Shown here piece after piece: positions 17,537 through 26,029 of a stretch of DNA of 64,000 nucleotides. The stretch covers positions 89,080 through 153,079 of the forward strand of contig NZ_OY730250.1 of assembly GCF_963422545.1 (NCBI RefSeq), given 5' to 3'. This stretch comes from an uncultured Flavobacterium sp. (GTDB lineage Bacteria > Bacteroidota > Bacteroidia > Flavobacteriales > Flavobacteriaceae). The notes beneath the pieces are model-generated. The model made no database searches. It saw only the letters and a program-made list of their open reading frames with translations, and was not told where the DNA came from. The position numbers were made by a program, and so were the translations under genes. Every line of letters starts with the position of its first letter. Within the stretch, counting starts at the first letter, position 1.

Positions 17537-18712
17537 ATGGAAAAGATTACACTTCTGACGTTTTTCGAGACTTTATTAAGCAGTATTAAACATTGCTTAT
17601 GTACGAAAAACAATTTTTTTGGCTTAGATTTTTCAAACTTAGAGAATAGATTTTCTTTTAATTCTCGAGAAAAATTGGGGAAAATAAAGCATCGGGATTT
17701 AGGATTTATTGAATCCCCAATTGAGATTTTAACTTTTTATAATAGAATTTCATCCCGTTTTTTTTCTTTTATGATTGTACTTTTATTGGCAGTCATTATA
17801 CCATTTTCTGCACTTGGACAAACTTGTCCAACCAACTCACCTGGACAACAAGATTTAAGAGCTAATTACGATACTATCAAGTGTCCTGCTCAAGATGTCA
17901 GAGTTGATAAAATATTCCTCACTAATGCTGATCCTTGTAATTCATGCAAGATTGGAACAGAATTAATGGTTAATATGAAGATAACACTTACCAATAATTC
18001 AAATTCTACAAGATACCCATCTATACAAGGTGATCTTACAATCACTCCTCTTGGAGGAGGAAATAGTACACAGTGTCTAATTCTTACTTGTAGTCAATTA
18101 TTGGGAAGTGAAACAAAAACTTTTGATTTAGGTCAAATAAAATATGTATGTGGAAGCAGACTAGTATTAAACAATGTTTTAATTATCTGGGAAACTCCAA
18201 GTGGGAACTGTCCTGTCAATACCCCTCCAAATGGTAAATATTGTTTTGCTCCTCCAATAGTTGTAACACCTCCTTTTAGCGCAGTGCTAAACCCCACATG
18301 TGGAGTTGGAAACACGGAGAATATAGACCTTGTTGTTAGTGGAGGGTCTGGGTCTTTTACTTACTTATGGGATACGGGACAAACTACGCAAGATCTTACA
18401 AATGTACCCATTGGAGCACATAGCGTGACTGTTACTGATACTGTACTAAAAGATACTGATGGCATTTCTTGTAAAATTACAGAATCTAATACGTTTGCAG
18501 GCCCTTGTTGCGTCGCTCCAGAAATAACACTTCAGCCTTCGAATCAAATAAAATGTGTTGGACAAAACGCATCTTTTTCAGTTTCATTTACGGGAGGCAA
18601 TCCTGCTCCCACAATACAATGGCAGGTTAGTACAAACGGAGGCGCAAATTGGGGAAATCTTGCAAATGAAACAAATGCAACATTAACATTAAATGGGTCA
18701 CTGTCTCAATGA
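17537..18712 (+). CDS. Giant secreted T9SS protein, 5' part (frameshifted gene)
   Basis: These 391 codons are the N-terminal part of a gene continued in another frame by the next entry. An extended N-terminus of ~78 residues (M-E-K-I-T-L-L-T-F-F...) precedes a strong signal sequence (M79-I-V-L-L-L-A-V-I-I-P-F-S-A-L-G-Q). Flavobacterial secreted giants often have this long form, so both starts are possible. Cys-rich beta domains and an SprB-like unit (G-G-S-G-S-F-T-Y-L-W-D-T-G-Q-T-T) follow, then an Ig-like domain that breaks off in mid-strand at L-T-L-N-G. Restoring one G in the GGG run at 18695-18697 joins it perfectly to the downstream frame (G-V-T-V-S-M-N-G-N-L-Y). Confidence 0.85.
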   Translation: MEKITLLTFFETLLSSIKHCLCTKNNFFGLDFSNLENRFSFNSREKLGKIKHRDLGFIESPIEILTFYNRISSRFFSFMIVLLLAVIIPFSALGQTCPTNSPGQQDLRANYDTIKCPAQDVRVDKIFLTNADPCNSCKIGTELMVNMKITLTNNSNSTRYPSIQGDLTITPLGGGNSTQCLILTCSQLLGSETKTFDLGQIKYVCGSRLVLNNVLIIWETPSGNCPVNTPPNGKYCFAPPIVVTPPFSAVLNPTCGVGNTENIDLVVSGGSGSFTYLWDTGQTTQDLTNVPIGAHSVTVTDTVLKDTDGISCKITESNTFAGPCCVAPEITLQPSNQIKCVGQNASFSVSFTGGNPAPTIQWQVSTNGGANWGNLANETNATLTLNGSLSQ

Positions 18713-21700
18713 ACGGTAATTTATATCGTGCAGTTTTAACAAGTGGTAGTTGTACCCCAGTAAATAGTGACTCAGCTACTCTTACTGTTGGCAGTTATCC
18801 AACGGCGCTGTTGCTAACCGGACATGATTTCTGTGCTTCTGCACCAAACACCGGAAGCATCACCTCTTCCACTTCGGTAAGCGGGGTAAGTTACCAGTTG
18901 TATGATTCCTCCGATGTCGTGGTCCAATCCGCCAAAAACGGCACTGGAAGCGGACTTACCTGGAGTAACCTTTCCTCAGGTACCGGCTATTATGTGATCG
19001 GCACGGGCGCGGCTCCAACCAGCTGTACTTCGACTAGCGCTCCTGCGAATGTCGCGCAAATCAGCAATCCAGCGGCACTCTTGCTAACCGGACATGATTT
19101 CTGTGCTTCTGCACCAAACACCGGAAGCATCACCTCTTCCACTTCGGTGAGCGGGGTAAGTTACCAGTTGTATGATTCCTCCGATGTCGTGGTCCAATCC
19201 GCCAAAAACGGCACAGGAAGCGGACTTACCTGGAGTAACCTTTCCGCAGGTACCGGCTATTATGTGATCGGCACGGGGGCGGCTCCAACCAGCTGTACTT
19301 CAACAAGCGCTCCTGCGAATGTCGTGCAAATCAACAATCCAGCGGCACTCTTGCTAACCGGACATGATTTCTGTGCTTCTGCACCAAACACCGGAAGCAT
19401 TACCTCTTCCACTTCGGTGAGCGGGGTAAGTTACCAGTTGTATGATTCCTCCGATGCCGTGGTCCAATCCGCCAAAAACGGCACTGGAAGCGGACTTACC
19501 TGGAGTAACCTTTCCGCAGGTACCGGCTATTATGTGATCGGCACGGGGGCAGCTCCAACCAGCTGTACTTCAACAAGCGCTCCGACGAATGTCGCGCAAA
19601 TCAACAATCCAGCGGCACTCTTGCTAACCGGACATGATTTCTGTGCTTCTGCACCAAACACCGGAAGCATTACCTCTTCCACTTCGGTGAGCGGGGTAAG
19701 TTACCAGTTGTATGATTCCTCCGATGCAGTGGTCCAATCCGCCAAAAACGGCACAGGAAGCGGACTTACCTGGAGTAACCTTTCCGCAGGTACCGGCTAT
19801 TATGTGATCGGAACGGGGGCAGCTCCAACCAGCTGTACTTCGACAAGCGCTCCTGCGAATGTCGTGCAAATCAACAATCCAGCGGCACTCTTGCTAACCG
19901 GACATGATTTCTGTGCTTCTGCACCAAACACCGGAAGCATTACCTCTTCCACTTCGGTGAGCGGGGTAAGTTACCAGTTGTATGATTCCTCCGATGCAGT
20001 GGTCCAATCCGCCAAAAACGGCACTGGAAGCGGACTTACCTGGAGTAATCTTTCCGCAGGTACCGGCTATTATGTGATTGGAACGGGGGCAGCACCAACG
20101 AGCTGTACTTCAACAAGCGCTCCTGCGAATGTCGCGCAAATCAACAATCCAGCGGCACTCTTGCTAACCGGACATGATTTCTGTGCTTCTGTACCAAACA
20201 CCGGAAGCATCACCTCTTCCACTTCGGTGAGCGGGGTAAGTTACCAGTTGTATGATTCCTCCGATGCAGTGGTCCAATCCGCCAAAAACGGCACTGGAAG
20301 CGGACTTACCTGGAGTAACCTTTCCGCAGGTACCGGCTATTATGTCATTGGAACGGGGGCAGCTCCAACCAGCTGTACTTCGACTAGCGCTCCTGCGAAT
20401 GTCGCGCAAATCAACAATCCAGCAGCACTCTTGCTAACCGGACATGATTTCTGTGCTTCTGCACCAAATACCGGAAGCATTACCTCTTCCACTTCGGTAA
20501 GCGGGGTAAGTTACCAGTTGTATAATTCCTCCGATGCCGTGGTCCAATCCGCCAAAAACGGCACTGGAAGCGGACTTACCTGGAGTAACCTTTCCGCAGG
20601 TACCGGCTATTATGTGATCGGAACGGGGGCAGCTCCAACCAGCTGTACTTCAACAAGCGCTCCGACGAATGTCGCGCAAATCAACAATCCAGCGGCACTG
20701 TTGCTAACCGGACATGATTTCTGTGCTTCTGCACCAAACACCGGAAGCATCACCTCTTCCACTTCGGTGAGCGGGGTAAGTTACCAGTTGTATGATTCCT
20801 CCGATGCCGTGGTCCAATCCGCCAAAAACGGCACTGGAAGCGGACTTACATGGAGTAACCTTTCCGCAGGTACCGGCTATTATGTCATTGGAACGGGGGC
20901 AGCTCCAACCAGCTGTACTTCGACTAGCGCTCCTGCGAATGTCGCGCAAATCAACAATCCAGCAGCACTCTTGCTAACCGGACATGATTTCTGTGCTTCT
21001 GCACCAAATACCGGAAGCATTACCTCTTCCACTTCGGTAAGCGGGGTAAGTTACCAGTTGTATGATTCCTCCGATGCAGTGGTCCAATCCGCCAAAAACG
21101 GCACTGGAAACGGACTTACCTGGAGTAACCTTTCCGCAGGTACCGGCTATTATGTCATTGGAACGGGGGCAGCTCCAACCAGCTGTACTTCGACTAGCGC
21201 TCCGGCAAATGTCGTACAGGTAACCAATCCAACGGCGCTGTTGCTAACCGGACATGATTTCTGTGCTTCTGCACCAAACACCGGAAGCATCACCTCTTCC
21301 ACTTCGGTGAGCGGGGTAAGTTACCAGTTGTATAATTCCTCCAATGCCGTGGTGCAATCCGCCAAAAATGGCACTGGAAGCGGACTTACCTGGAGCAACC
21401 TTTCCGCAGGGACTGGCTATTATGTGATTGGCACGGGCGCGGCTCCAACGAGCTGTACTTCGACAAGTGCTCCGGCAAATGTCGTGCAAATCAACAATCC
21501 AGTGGCACTGTTGCTAACCGGACATGATTTCTGTTCCTCTTCACCCAATACCGGAAGCATTACCTCTTCCACTTCGGTGAGCGGGGTAAGTTACCAGTTG
21601 TATAATTCCTCTGATGCCGTGGTGCAATCCGCCAAAAACGGCACTGGAAGCGGACTTACCTGGAGCAACCTTTCCGCAGGTACTGGCTATTATGTGATTG

Positions 21701-22863
21701 GCACGGGGGCAGCACCAACGAGCTGTACTTCAACAAGCGCTCCTGCGAATGTCGTGCAGAATCAAACACCTATTTTGGTTATTACAACTCCAACGGCCCC
21801 TTGTACTCCAGGAAAAGTAAATCTTACAGTAAACGCAGTAACGGCTAATAGCACATTGCCTTCGGGAACTGTTTTGACTTACTACAATGATAATAATGGA
21901 GCAGTAGGTACTCAAATGACAAACACACAAGCAGCTGCTGTTGGTGTAGGAACTTATTGGATTAAAGCAACATCACTTGCAAACTGTACAGATATTAAAT
22001 CTGTAACAATCGCAGTTAATAACTGTGGCGGATTGATTTATCCAACCCAAACAACCTGTACTAGTTACTTAAACAATCAGCCGCCATTGGATAAAATTTG
22101 TTTTACCGTTACTAAAAAGGGTAGTAAATCAACAATTTCAAACGCAACGCCAGGGGTATTCTTCTATTATGCTACGATTATTGCCCCATCAAATGGAAAT
22201 CTAACTATTGAAGTGCTTCAATTTAACACCTCTAGTCCTCATGTTAAGGAGTTTGCAATTCAGCAAGACCAAGTGTTTCTTTTTGACAACAATTGCACAA
22301 AAATTGCCACTGGTAAAGAAGCACCAAAAGGATCTGGACAGGCGACGGTTACAATACCCAATGCAATAAAGGATCGTACCTACGTTATTTCGGTGAAATA
22401 TGATACTAAGACTATTATTAGTCAAACTGCACCATCAGCAGATTACCAGTCTTATTTTATATCTAAAGTCAACGGAAACGTCGTTAACAGCACTGCAGGA
22501 AATATACTTGTCAGTAATTGTTCAGCTCCAACTGCTCCGACAGCAGTTGTTAAAACGGCTGATACCATTGCTCCAACAGATGTAACGACAACGAGTAAAA
22601 TCAAACCAGCAGATTTTACTGCGTATCCTGTTCCTTTCAAAGACCAACTTACTATTAGATACAATTTTGATTACAAATCTGATGTAAAAATTGAGGTGTT
22701 TAATGCACTGGGTATTATGGTGCTTACTAAGCATGATGCCGATGGCTATTTGAACAAAGAGGTTCTTCTAGACCTTACAAATGCAGGTCAAGAGGGAATT
22801 TACATTGTGAAAGTATCTACCAATCGAGGTAGTAGTACGAAAAAAGTAATTTCTTCTAGATAA
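18709..22863 (+). CDS. Giant secreted repeat protein with T9SS type A sorting domain, 3' part
   Basis: These 1384 codons complete the gene begun upstream. The apparent ATG is an internal Met of the interrupted Ig-like domain, so this piece has no signal of its own. Eleven 90-residue units follow (L-L-L-T-G-H-D-F-C-A-S-A-P-N-T-G to I-N-N-P-A-A), each with Cys residues and Ser/Thr-rich strands. A beta-rich region and a Cys-rich domain come next. Residues ~1305-1384 form a Por-secretion sorting domain (A-Y-P-V-P-F-K-D-Q-L-T-I ... G-I-Y-I-V-K-V). The whole protein would be exported by T9SS and attached or released as a long adhesin-like stalk. A strong terminator follows. Confidence 0.88.
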   Translation: MNGNLYRAVLTSGSCTPVNSDSATLTVGSYPTALLLTGHDFCASAPNTGSITSSTSVSGVSYQLYDSSDVVVQSAKNGTGSGLTWSNLSSGTGYYVIGTGAAPTSCTSTSAPANVAQISNPAALLLTGHDFCASAPNTGSITSSTSVSGVSYQLYDSSDVVVQSAKNGTGSGLTWSNLSAGTGYYVIGTGAAPTSCTSTSAPANVVQINNPAALLLTGHDFCASAPNTGSITSSTSVSGVSYQLYDSSDAVVQSAKNGTGSGLTWSNLSAGTGYYVIGTGAAPTSCTSTSAPTNVAQINNPAALLLTGHDFCASAPNTGSITSSTSVSGVSYQLYDSSDAVVQSAKNGTGSGLTWSNLSAGTGYYVIGTGAAPTSCTSTSAPANVVQINNPAALLLTGHDFCASAPNTGSITSSTSVSGVSYQLYDSSDAVVQSAKNGTGSGLTWSNLSAGTGYYVIGTGAAPTSCTSTSAPANVAQINNPAALLLTGHDFCASVPNTGSITSSTSVSGVSYQLYDSSDAVVQSAKNGTGSGLTWSNLSAGTGYYVIGTGAAPTSCTSTSAPANVAQINNPAALLLTGHDFCASAPNTGSITSSTSVSGVSYQLYNSSDAVVQSAKNGTGSGLTWSNLSAGTGYYVIGTGAAPTSCTSTSAPTNVAQINNPAALLLTGHDFCASAPNTGSITSSTSVSGVSYQLYDSSDAVVQSAKNGTGSGLTWSNLSAGTGYYVIGTGAAPTSCTSTSAPANVAQINNPAALLLTGHDFCASAPNTGSITSSTSVSGVSYQLYDSSDAVVQSAKNGTGNGLTWSNLSAGTGYYVIGTGAAPTSCTSTSAPANVVQVTNPTALLLTGHDFCASAPNTGSITSSTSVSGVSYQLYNSSNAVVQSAKNGTGSGLTWSNLSAGTGYYVIGTGAAPTSCTSTSAPANVVQINNPVALLLTGHDFCSSSPNTGSITSSTSVSGVSYQLYNSSDAVVQSAKNGTGSGLTWSNLSAGTGYYVIGTGAAPTSCTSTSAPANVVQNQTPILVITTPTAPCTPGKVNLTVNAVTANSTLPSGTVLTYYNDNNGAVGTQMTNTQAAAVGVGTYWIKATSLANCTDIKSVTIAVNNCGGLIYPTQTTCTSYLNNQPPLDKICFTVTKKGSKSTISNATPGVFFYYATIIAPSNGNLTIEVLQFNTSSPHVKEFAIQQDQVFLFDNNCTKIATGKEAPKGSGQATVTIPNAIKDRTYVISVKYDTKTIISQTAPSADYQSYFISKVNGNVVNSTAGNILVSNCSAPTAPTAVVKTADTIAPTDVTTTSKIKPADFTAYPVPFKDQLTIRYNFDYKSDVKIEVFNALGIMVLTKHDADGYLNKEVLLDLTNAGQEGIYIVKVSTNRGSSTKKVISSR
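18811..21765 (+). repeat. Eleven tandem 270-bp repeats in coding sequence
   Basis: TTGCTAACCGGACATGATTT recurs exactly every 270 bases from 18811 to 21511, giving eleven units. Units differ at only a few positions, mostly silent changes or Asp/Asn, Ala/Val and Ser/Ala swaps. The last two units are the most diverged. The repeats are visibly GC-richer than the rest of the gene. Such arrays expand and contract by recombination, and short-read assemblies often miscount them. Confidence 0.97.
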
Positions 22864-22884
22864 TTCAACAAATAATTTTAATCG

Positions 22885-22917
22885 AAAAGCATCCGCCACA
22901 AACGGATGCTTTTTTTA
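22885..22917 (+). terminator. Rho-independent terminator of the giant protein gene
   Basis: AAAAGCATCCG at 22885-22895 pairs perfectly across a 7-base loop with CGGATGCTTTT, and a run of T continues the right arm. It lies 21 bases after the stop codon. Confidence 0.93.
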
Positions 22918-22995
22918 TGCAGTGTAGTGTCTGCGGACAGTACTGTAACAGCCGATTAGGATATGTTTAGTGCAAGAGGGAATACCAGACAAAAA

Positions 22996-23038
22996 CGCCC
23001 CGCAATTCCCTGACGTAAGGAAGTGGAATTGTGGGGCG
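22996..23038. other. GC-rich 14-bp stem-loop
   Basis: CGCCCCGCAATTCC at 22996-23009 pairs with GGAATTGTGGGGCG at 23025-23038. One position is a G-T wobble, and the loop is 15 bases. It stands out in AT-rich DNA and has no T run, so it is not a terminator. It could be part of a small RNA or a relic of a mobile element. Confidence 0.5.
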
Positions 23039-23260
23039 GCGGGCATCAATCCACCGCTATTGGTTCTGATTTGAAATTCTCCAAATTCAAAAAGAATGCT
23101 CTATGAGAGGTCATACCCTCACGGAATAATTTCCATAAGAGTGATGCTCCCATACTAGCCAATGTGGAATTAATAAACAAATCCTGTTTTTTTTTAATGC
23201 TTCGGCAAGGGAGCAACTAGGTTCATTATTATCAATCTGGATTTCGAGCAGTTCCCTTGG

Positions 23261-23388
23261 AGTTGCCTCCAATTCTGCCACAAAAGCTAAGGCGGTTTTG
23301 AGAAAAAAAGGTTAACGGCTTGTTTAAATGAACTTTCAAAAACATAAATCCAGCAAAATTAAGACCTGTCAATGTTAGGTTTTAAACT
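23261..23388 (+). repeat. Dispersed intergenic element, copy B (diverged)
   Basis: AGTTGCCTCCAATTCTGCCACAAAAGCTAAGGCGG nearly matches the left end of copy A at 16424. The right end keeps CCAGCAAAATTAAGA and GTTAGGTT. The middle is diverged, and the GTGGCA inverted arm is lost. Confidence 0.6.
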
Positions 23389-23427
23389 TTACTACGCTAT
23401 TTTTTTAGTTATTTTTTTGCGCCAATA

Positions 23428-23450
23428 GGTTCAAGTCCCGTTCCCGCTAC
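23428..23450 (+). other. tRNA 3'-end-like fragment
   Basis: GGTTCAAGTCCCGTTCCCGCTAC looks like the T-loop and acceptor end of a tRNA but has no cloverleaf upstream. A hairpin of the tRNA-terminator kind follows. It resembles the fragment at 7707-7734, with which it would bracket a 15.7-kb block. Confidence 0.35.
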
Positions 23451-23457
23451 AAGATAG

Positions 23458-23486
23458 AAGCTCCATGAAAATCTGTAGCTTTTTTG
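23458..23486 (+). terminator. Weak terminator hairpin after the tRNA-like tail
   Basis: AAGCT at 23458-23462 pairs with AGCTT at 23477-23481 across a partly paired loop, and five more T follow. The short, imperfect stem keeps confidence low. Confidence 0.45.
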
Positions 23487-23732
23487 TACTGCAAATTGAC
23501 AAATATGTTTTTTTTCAATCGGAACTTATAAAGGTTTATTTATTTTTTTACTAAGTTTTATTTTATTAAGCCTTGCATCTTAATTGTACCGCTACAGTTA
23601 TAAATTTCAGTAAATACTGACTTCTTAATTTCTGTATCGAAAATTAAATCATTTAAGTTATGTCAAGACTTATAAAAATAGTCACACAAATACGCTCCGG
23701 CATATTTATTGCTCAAAAAAATCTAAAATGTT

Positions 23733-23757
23733 GGTGGAATAACCGTTCCTCCTTCAC
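23733..23757 (+). repeat. 25-bp inverted repeat, left copy
   Basis: GGTGGAATAACCGTTCCTCCTTCAC is the reverse complement of 25233-25257 with one mismatch. The pair encloses only the alginate-lyase-family gene, like the ends of a small mobile cassette. Confidence 0.75.
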
Positions 23758-23807
23758 AATTAAGACAACTATACATTTGGTCAGCTTAAAAAACAATTTA
23801 TACTAAA

Positions 23808-25070
23808 ATGAAGGGCAACGATACGAAAATGGTAATTAGACTTATAGTTATTCTGGCTATGTGCATCTGCTCAAAAAACGGAAGCAGTCAAATAAAAATT
23901 AGCGGAACAGGAAACCCCACTGTTATGGCAGCAAATACAGTAACTTTGGTGAAACATCCCGGAATGCTTCATACTGCAGCCGATTTTACACGGATGACCA
24001 CCAATGTGAATGCAGGCCGTGAACCCTGGTTGTCGGGATGGAATAAATTGGTGGCAAACAGCCATTCATTTCCAACCTATGTACCAAGGCCAGTGGACAC
24101 CATTGTGCGTGGCAAGGCAGCAAGTGGTGCCCACGAGAATTATATTTTAGCATGCAGGGATGCGGCGGCTGCCTATCAGGAAGCTTTACGCTGGAAAATA
24201 AAAGGCGATGTAGCTTGTGGCAACAATGCTATAAAAATAATGAACGCCTGGGCCAGTGTTTGTAAAAGTATAGATGGAGATTCTAATCAGTGCCTGGCGG
24301 CAGGGCTGCAAGGTTACCAATTGGCAAATGCAGCCGAAATTATGCGCAACTACAGTGGCTGGGCACCTGCTGATTTTACTAAGTTTAAAAACTTTTTACT
24401 TAATGTTTATTACCCTGTTTCATATGATTTTTTGAATAGGCATAATGGGACATGCGATACACATTACTGGCTAAATTGGGACATGTCAAACATATGTACA
24501 ATGTTAGCTATTGGTATATTATGTGATGATACTGCCAAAATAAATTATGCAATTAATTATTACGTCCGTAACGGTCCGGGCAATGGTTATATCGGCCGCA
24601 TCGCAACCCACATATATTCAAACGGGATGGCACAGCCACAAGAAGCAGGGCGCGATCAAGGGCATGCTACAATGGAAGTACCGCTGCTTGGCACGTTCTG
24701 CATTATGGCAAGCAATCAGGGTGTAAATTTGATGGACTATAATCCGTGGAATGAAATCAACCCCCGTTTGCTAGCTGTCAGCGAATATATTGCGGCTTAT
24801 AATATCGATACGACCAAAACTGTTCCATATACCACCTATAACAATTGCAATAATGTTAATCAAACAGTAATAGCTGCGGCTGGCAGAGGCACAATCCGAC
24901 CAGGTTGGGAATTGATCTACAATTATTATGTGAAACAAAAAGGAAAATCTGCTCCATATTCCACTCAATTTGCAACCTTGGTTAGGCCTGAGGGTGGTGG
25001 GGGTGATTATGGCATAAATAGTGGTGGTTACGATCAATTAGGCTTTGGAACACTAACCTTTTCAAGATAA
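23808..25070 (+). CDS. Secreted alginate-lyase-family (alpha/alpha-toroid) polysaccharide lyase
   Basis: This 420-residue protein has a signal peptide ending near S-S-Q-I at residues 26-29. The mature part matches the alginate lyase superfamily (PF05426-like). H-P-G-M-L-H-T-A-A-D-F lies near residue 50, W-K-I-K-G-D near 127, H-Y-W-L-N-W-D-M-S-N near 222 and E-A-G-R-D-Q-G-H near 281. The last is the usual catalytic or substrate-binding block of toroid lyases. It should cleave a uronic-acid polysaccharide by beta-elimination outside the cytoplasm; the exact substrate cannot be told. There is no T9SS tail or lipobox. The gene stands alone between inverted repeats, and its base composition is richer in GC than its flanks, both consistent with transfer as a single-gene cassette. 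Confidence 0.8.
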   Translation: MKGNDTKMVIRLIVILAMCICSKNGSSQIKISGTGNPTVMAANTVTLVKHPGMLHTAADFTRMTTNVNAGREPWLSGWNKLVANSHSFPTYVPRPVDTIVRGKAASGAHENYILACRDAAAAYQEALRWKIKGDVACGNNAIKIMNAWASVCKSIDGDSNQCLAAGLQGYQLANAAEIMRNYSGWAPADFTKFKNFLLNVYYPVSYDFLNRHNGTCDTHYWLNWDMSNICTMLAIGILCDDTAKINYAINYYVRNGPGNGYIGRIATHIYSNGMAQPQEAGRDQGHATMEVPLLGTFCIMASNQGVNLMDYNPWNEINPRLLAVSEYIAAYNIDTTKTVPYTTYNNCNNVNQTVIAAAGRGTIRPGWELIYNYYVKQKGKSAPYSTQFATLVRPEGGGGDYGINSGGYDQLGFGTLTFSR

Positions 25071-25232
25071 AATCCCTGATATTTTGGGAAAGTCACTTTT
25101 TTCAATAAAATTATGTTCGCAAGCGGGAGATAACTTATGAAAATCCCAATGAGAAATTTATAGGATTTTAATAGGACACCATTCCTGCGCTAATGCAGAC
25201 TGTAAAGCGAAATCTTTTTACCGAATTCATAA

Positions 25233-25257
25233 GTGAAGGAGGAACGATTATTCCACC
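25233..25257 (-). repeat. 25-bp inverted repeat, right copy
   Basis: GTGAAGGAGGAACGATTATTCCACC mirrors 23733-23757 with one mismatch. Its core GAGGAACGATTATTCC (25239-25254) recurs exactly in direct orientation at 46433-46448. Confidence 0.75.
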
Positions 25258-25264
25258 ACCAGTT

Positions 25265-25345
25265 TTGCTGGAGGACTAACCTAATAAATTTACAAAATCA
25301 GAAACCCTGCAAAATAGGCTATAAAAAGTTTAGGTTCGAAATTTT
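25265..25345 (+). repeat. Dispersed intergenic element, copy C (partial)
   Basis: Only the right half is recognisable: a CAGAAACCCTGCAAAATAG stretch, then GTTTAGGTTCGAA at 25328-25340, which matches copies A (16557) and E (52190). The left half is lost or too diverged. Confidence 0.5.
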
Positions 25346-25392
25346 ATTACAGATTAATCTTTTAATTTTTCAATCAAAAGAGAACGTTTTTT

Positions 25393-25647
25393 TTATATCT
25401 CCTTAATAATACTCTCAATTCTCCCAGATGTTCCAAGTGTAATTTTCTTAGGTAAATTCAGCTGGTTATATTATATTTCAGTGATGTTTTTTGTTTTATC
25501 CGTGATCATGTTGCCATTGGCATCATAAATAAAATTTCCTCCAGTTTTATTACCATCTTTAAAGCCTTCGTTGTTATTTCCAGTGGAGCTGTCAATTACT
25601 TTGACCAACTGGTTCCGGTTTTCATTCAAATAACCGTAAGTTTTCAT
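25393..25647 (-). pseudogene. RHS/YD-repeat protein remnant
   Basis: Read on the minus strand, this stretch gives M-K-T-Y-G-Y-L-N-E-N-R-N-Q-L-V-K-V, then F-I-Y-D-A-N-G-N-M-I-T-D-K, a stop codon, and Y-N-Q-L-N-L-P-K-K-I in the same frame. These are textbook YD-repeat units of RHS toxins and T9SS-linked RHS proteins. The fragment covers about 85 codons, is interrupted by a stop and lacks both ends, so it is a relic of a much larger gene. Confidence 0.8.
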
Positions 25648-26029
25648 GTAAAATGCCGTAGATTTTTACAAATACAAAAAGTTAAATTTAAAATTTAATT
25701 AGTTGTATGTAATTGAAACACTGAACAATATTTTAGAAATACCCCCCTTCTAGTTATCAAAAAATCAAACAAATACATTAGATAACAATACGGACGAATC
25801 AAAAAAACTATACAAATCATAAAAAAAGAAGTATTTTTTTACAAACAAGCTAATAATAATTGGATATTTAAATAATTGTAAAAAAATCATTATAAAATTG
25901 ATTTTAATACTTATGATTTAGAAGAAATTAACTACTTTTAATCCACTATACCACACTAACTAGTAATACCGCAAAGGTCTTGATTATAGTTATTAGAATT
26001 TCCAAATCTTATTTCAATCTCATCGATGT

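Larger units (their letters stand above)
22864..23807. other. Intergenic, 0.94 kb: structured and repeat-rich
   Basis: In order it contains a terminator, a GC-rich 14-bp stem-loop, dispersed element copy B, a tRNA-tail-like fragment with its own terminator, and the left 25-bp inverted repeat of the alginate-lyase gene. No gene is evident. All of these parts are listed separately. Confidence 0.6.
25071..26029. other. Intergenic, 0.96 kb: right inverted repeat, element copy C, RHS remnant, PKS leader
   Basis: Between the lyase gene and the PKS operon lie the right inverted repeat, dispersed element copy C and a minus-strand RHS pseudogene. About 380 bases of AT-rich DNA follow and probably include the PKS promoter, although no clear -33/-7 pair could be placed. 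Confidence 0.6.

Noticed and set aside
18811..21765. Possible CRISPR or satellite array
   Set aside because: The repeats are 270 bp, contiguous and in frame, and encode a repeated protein module; there are no spacers.
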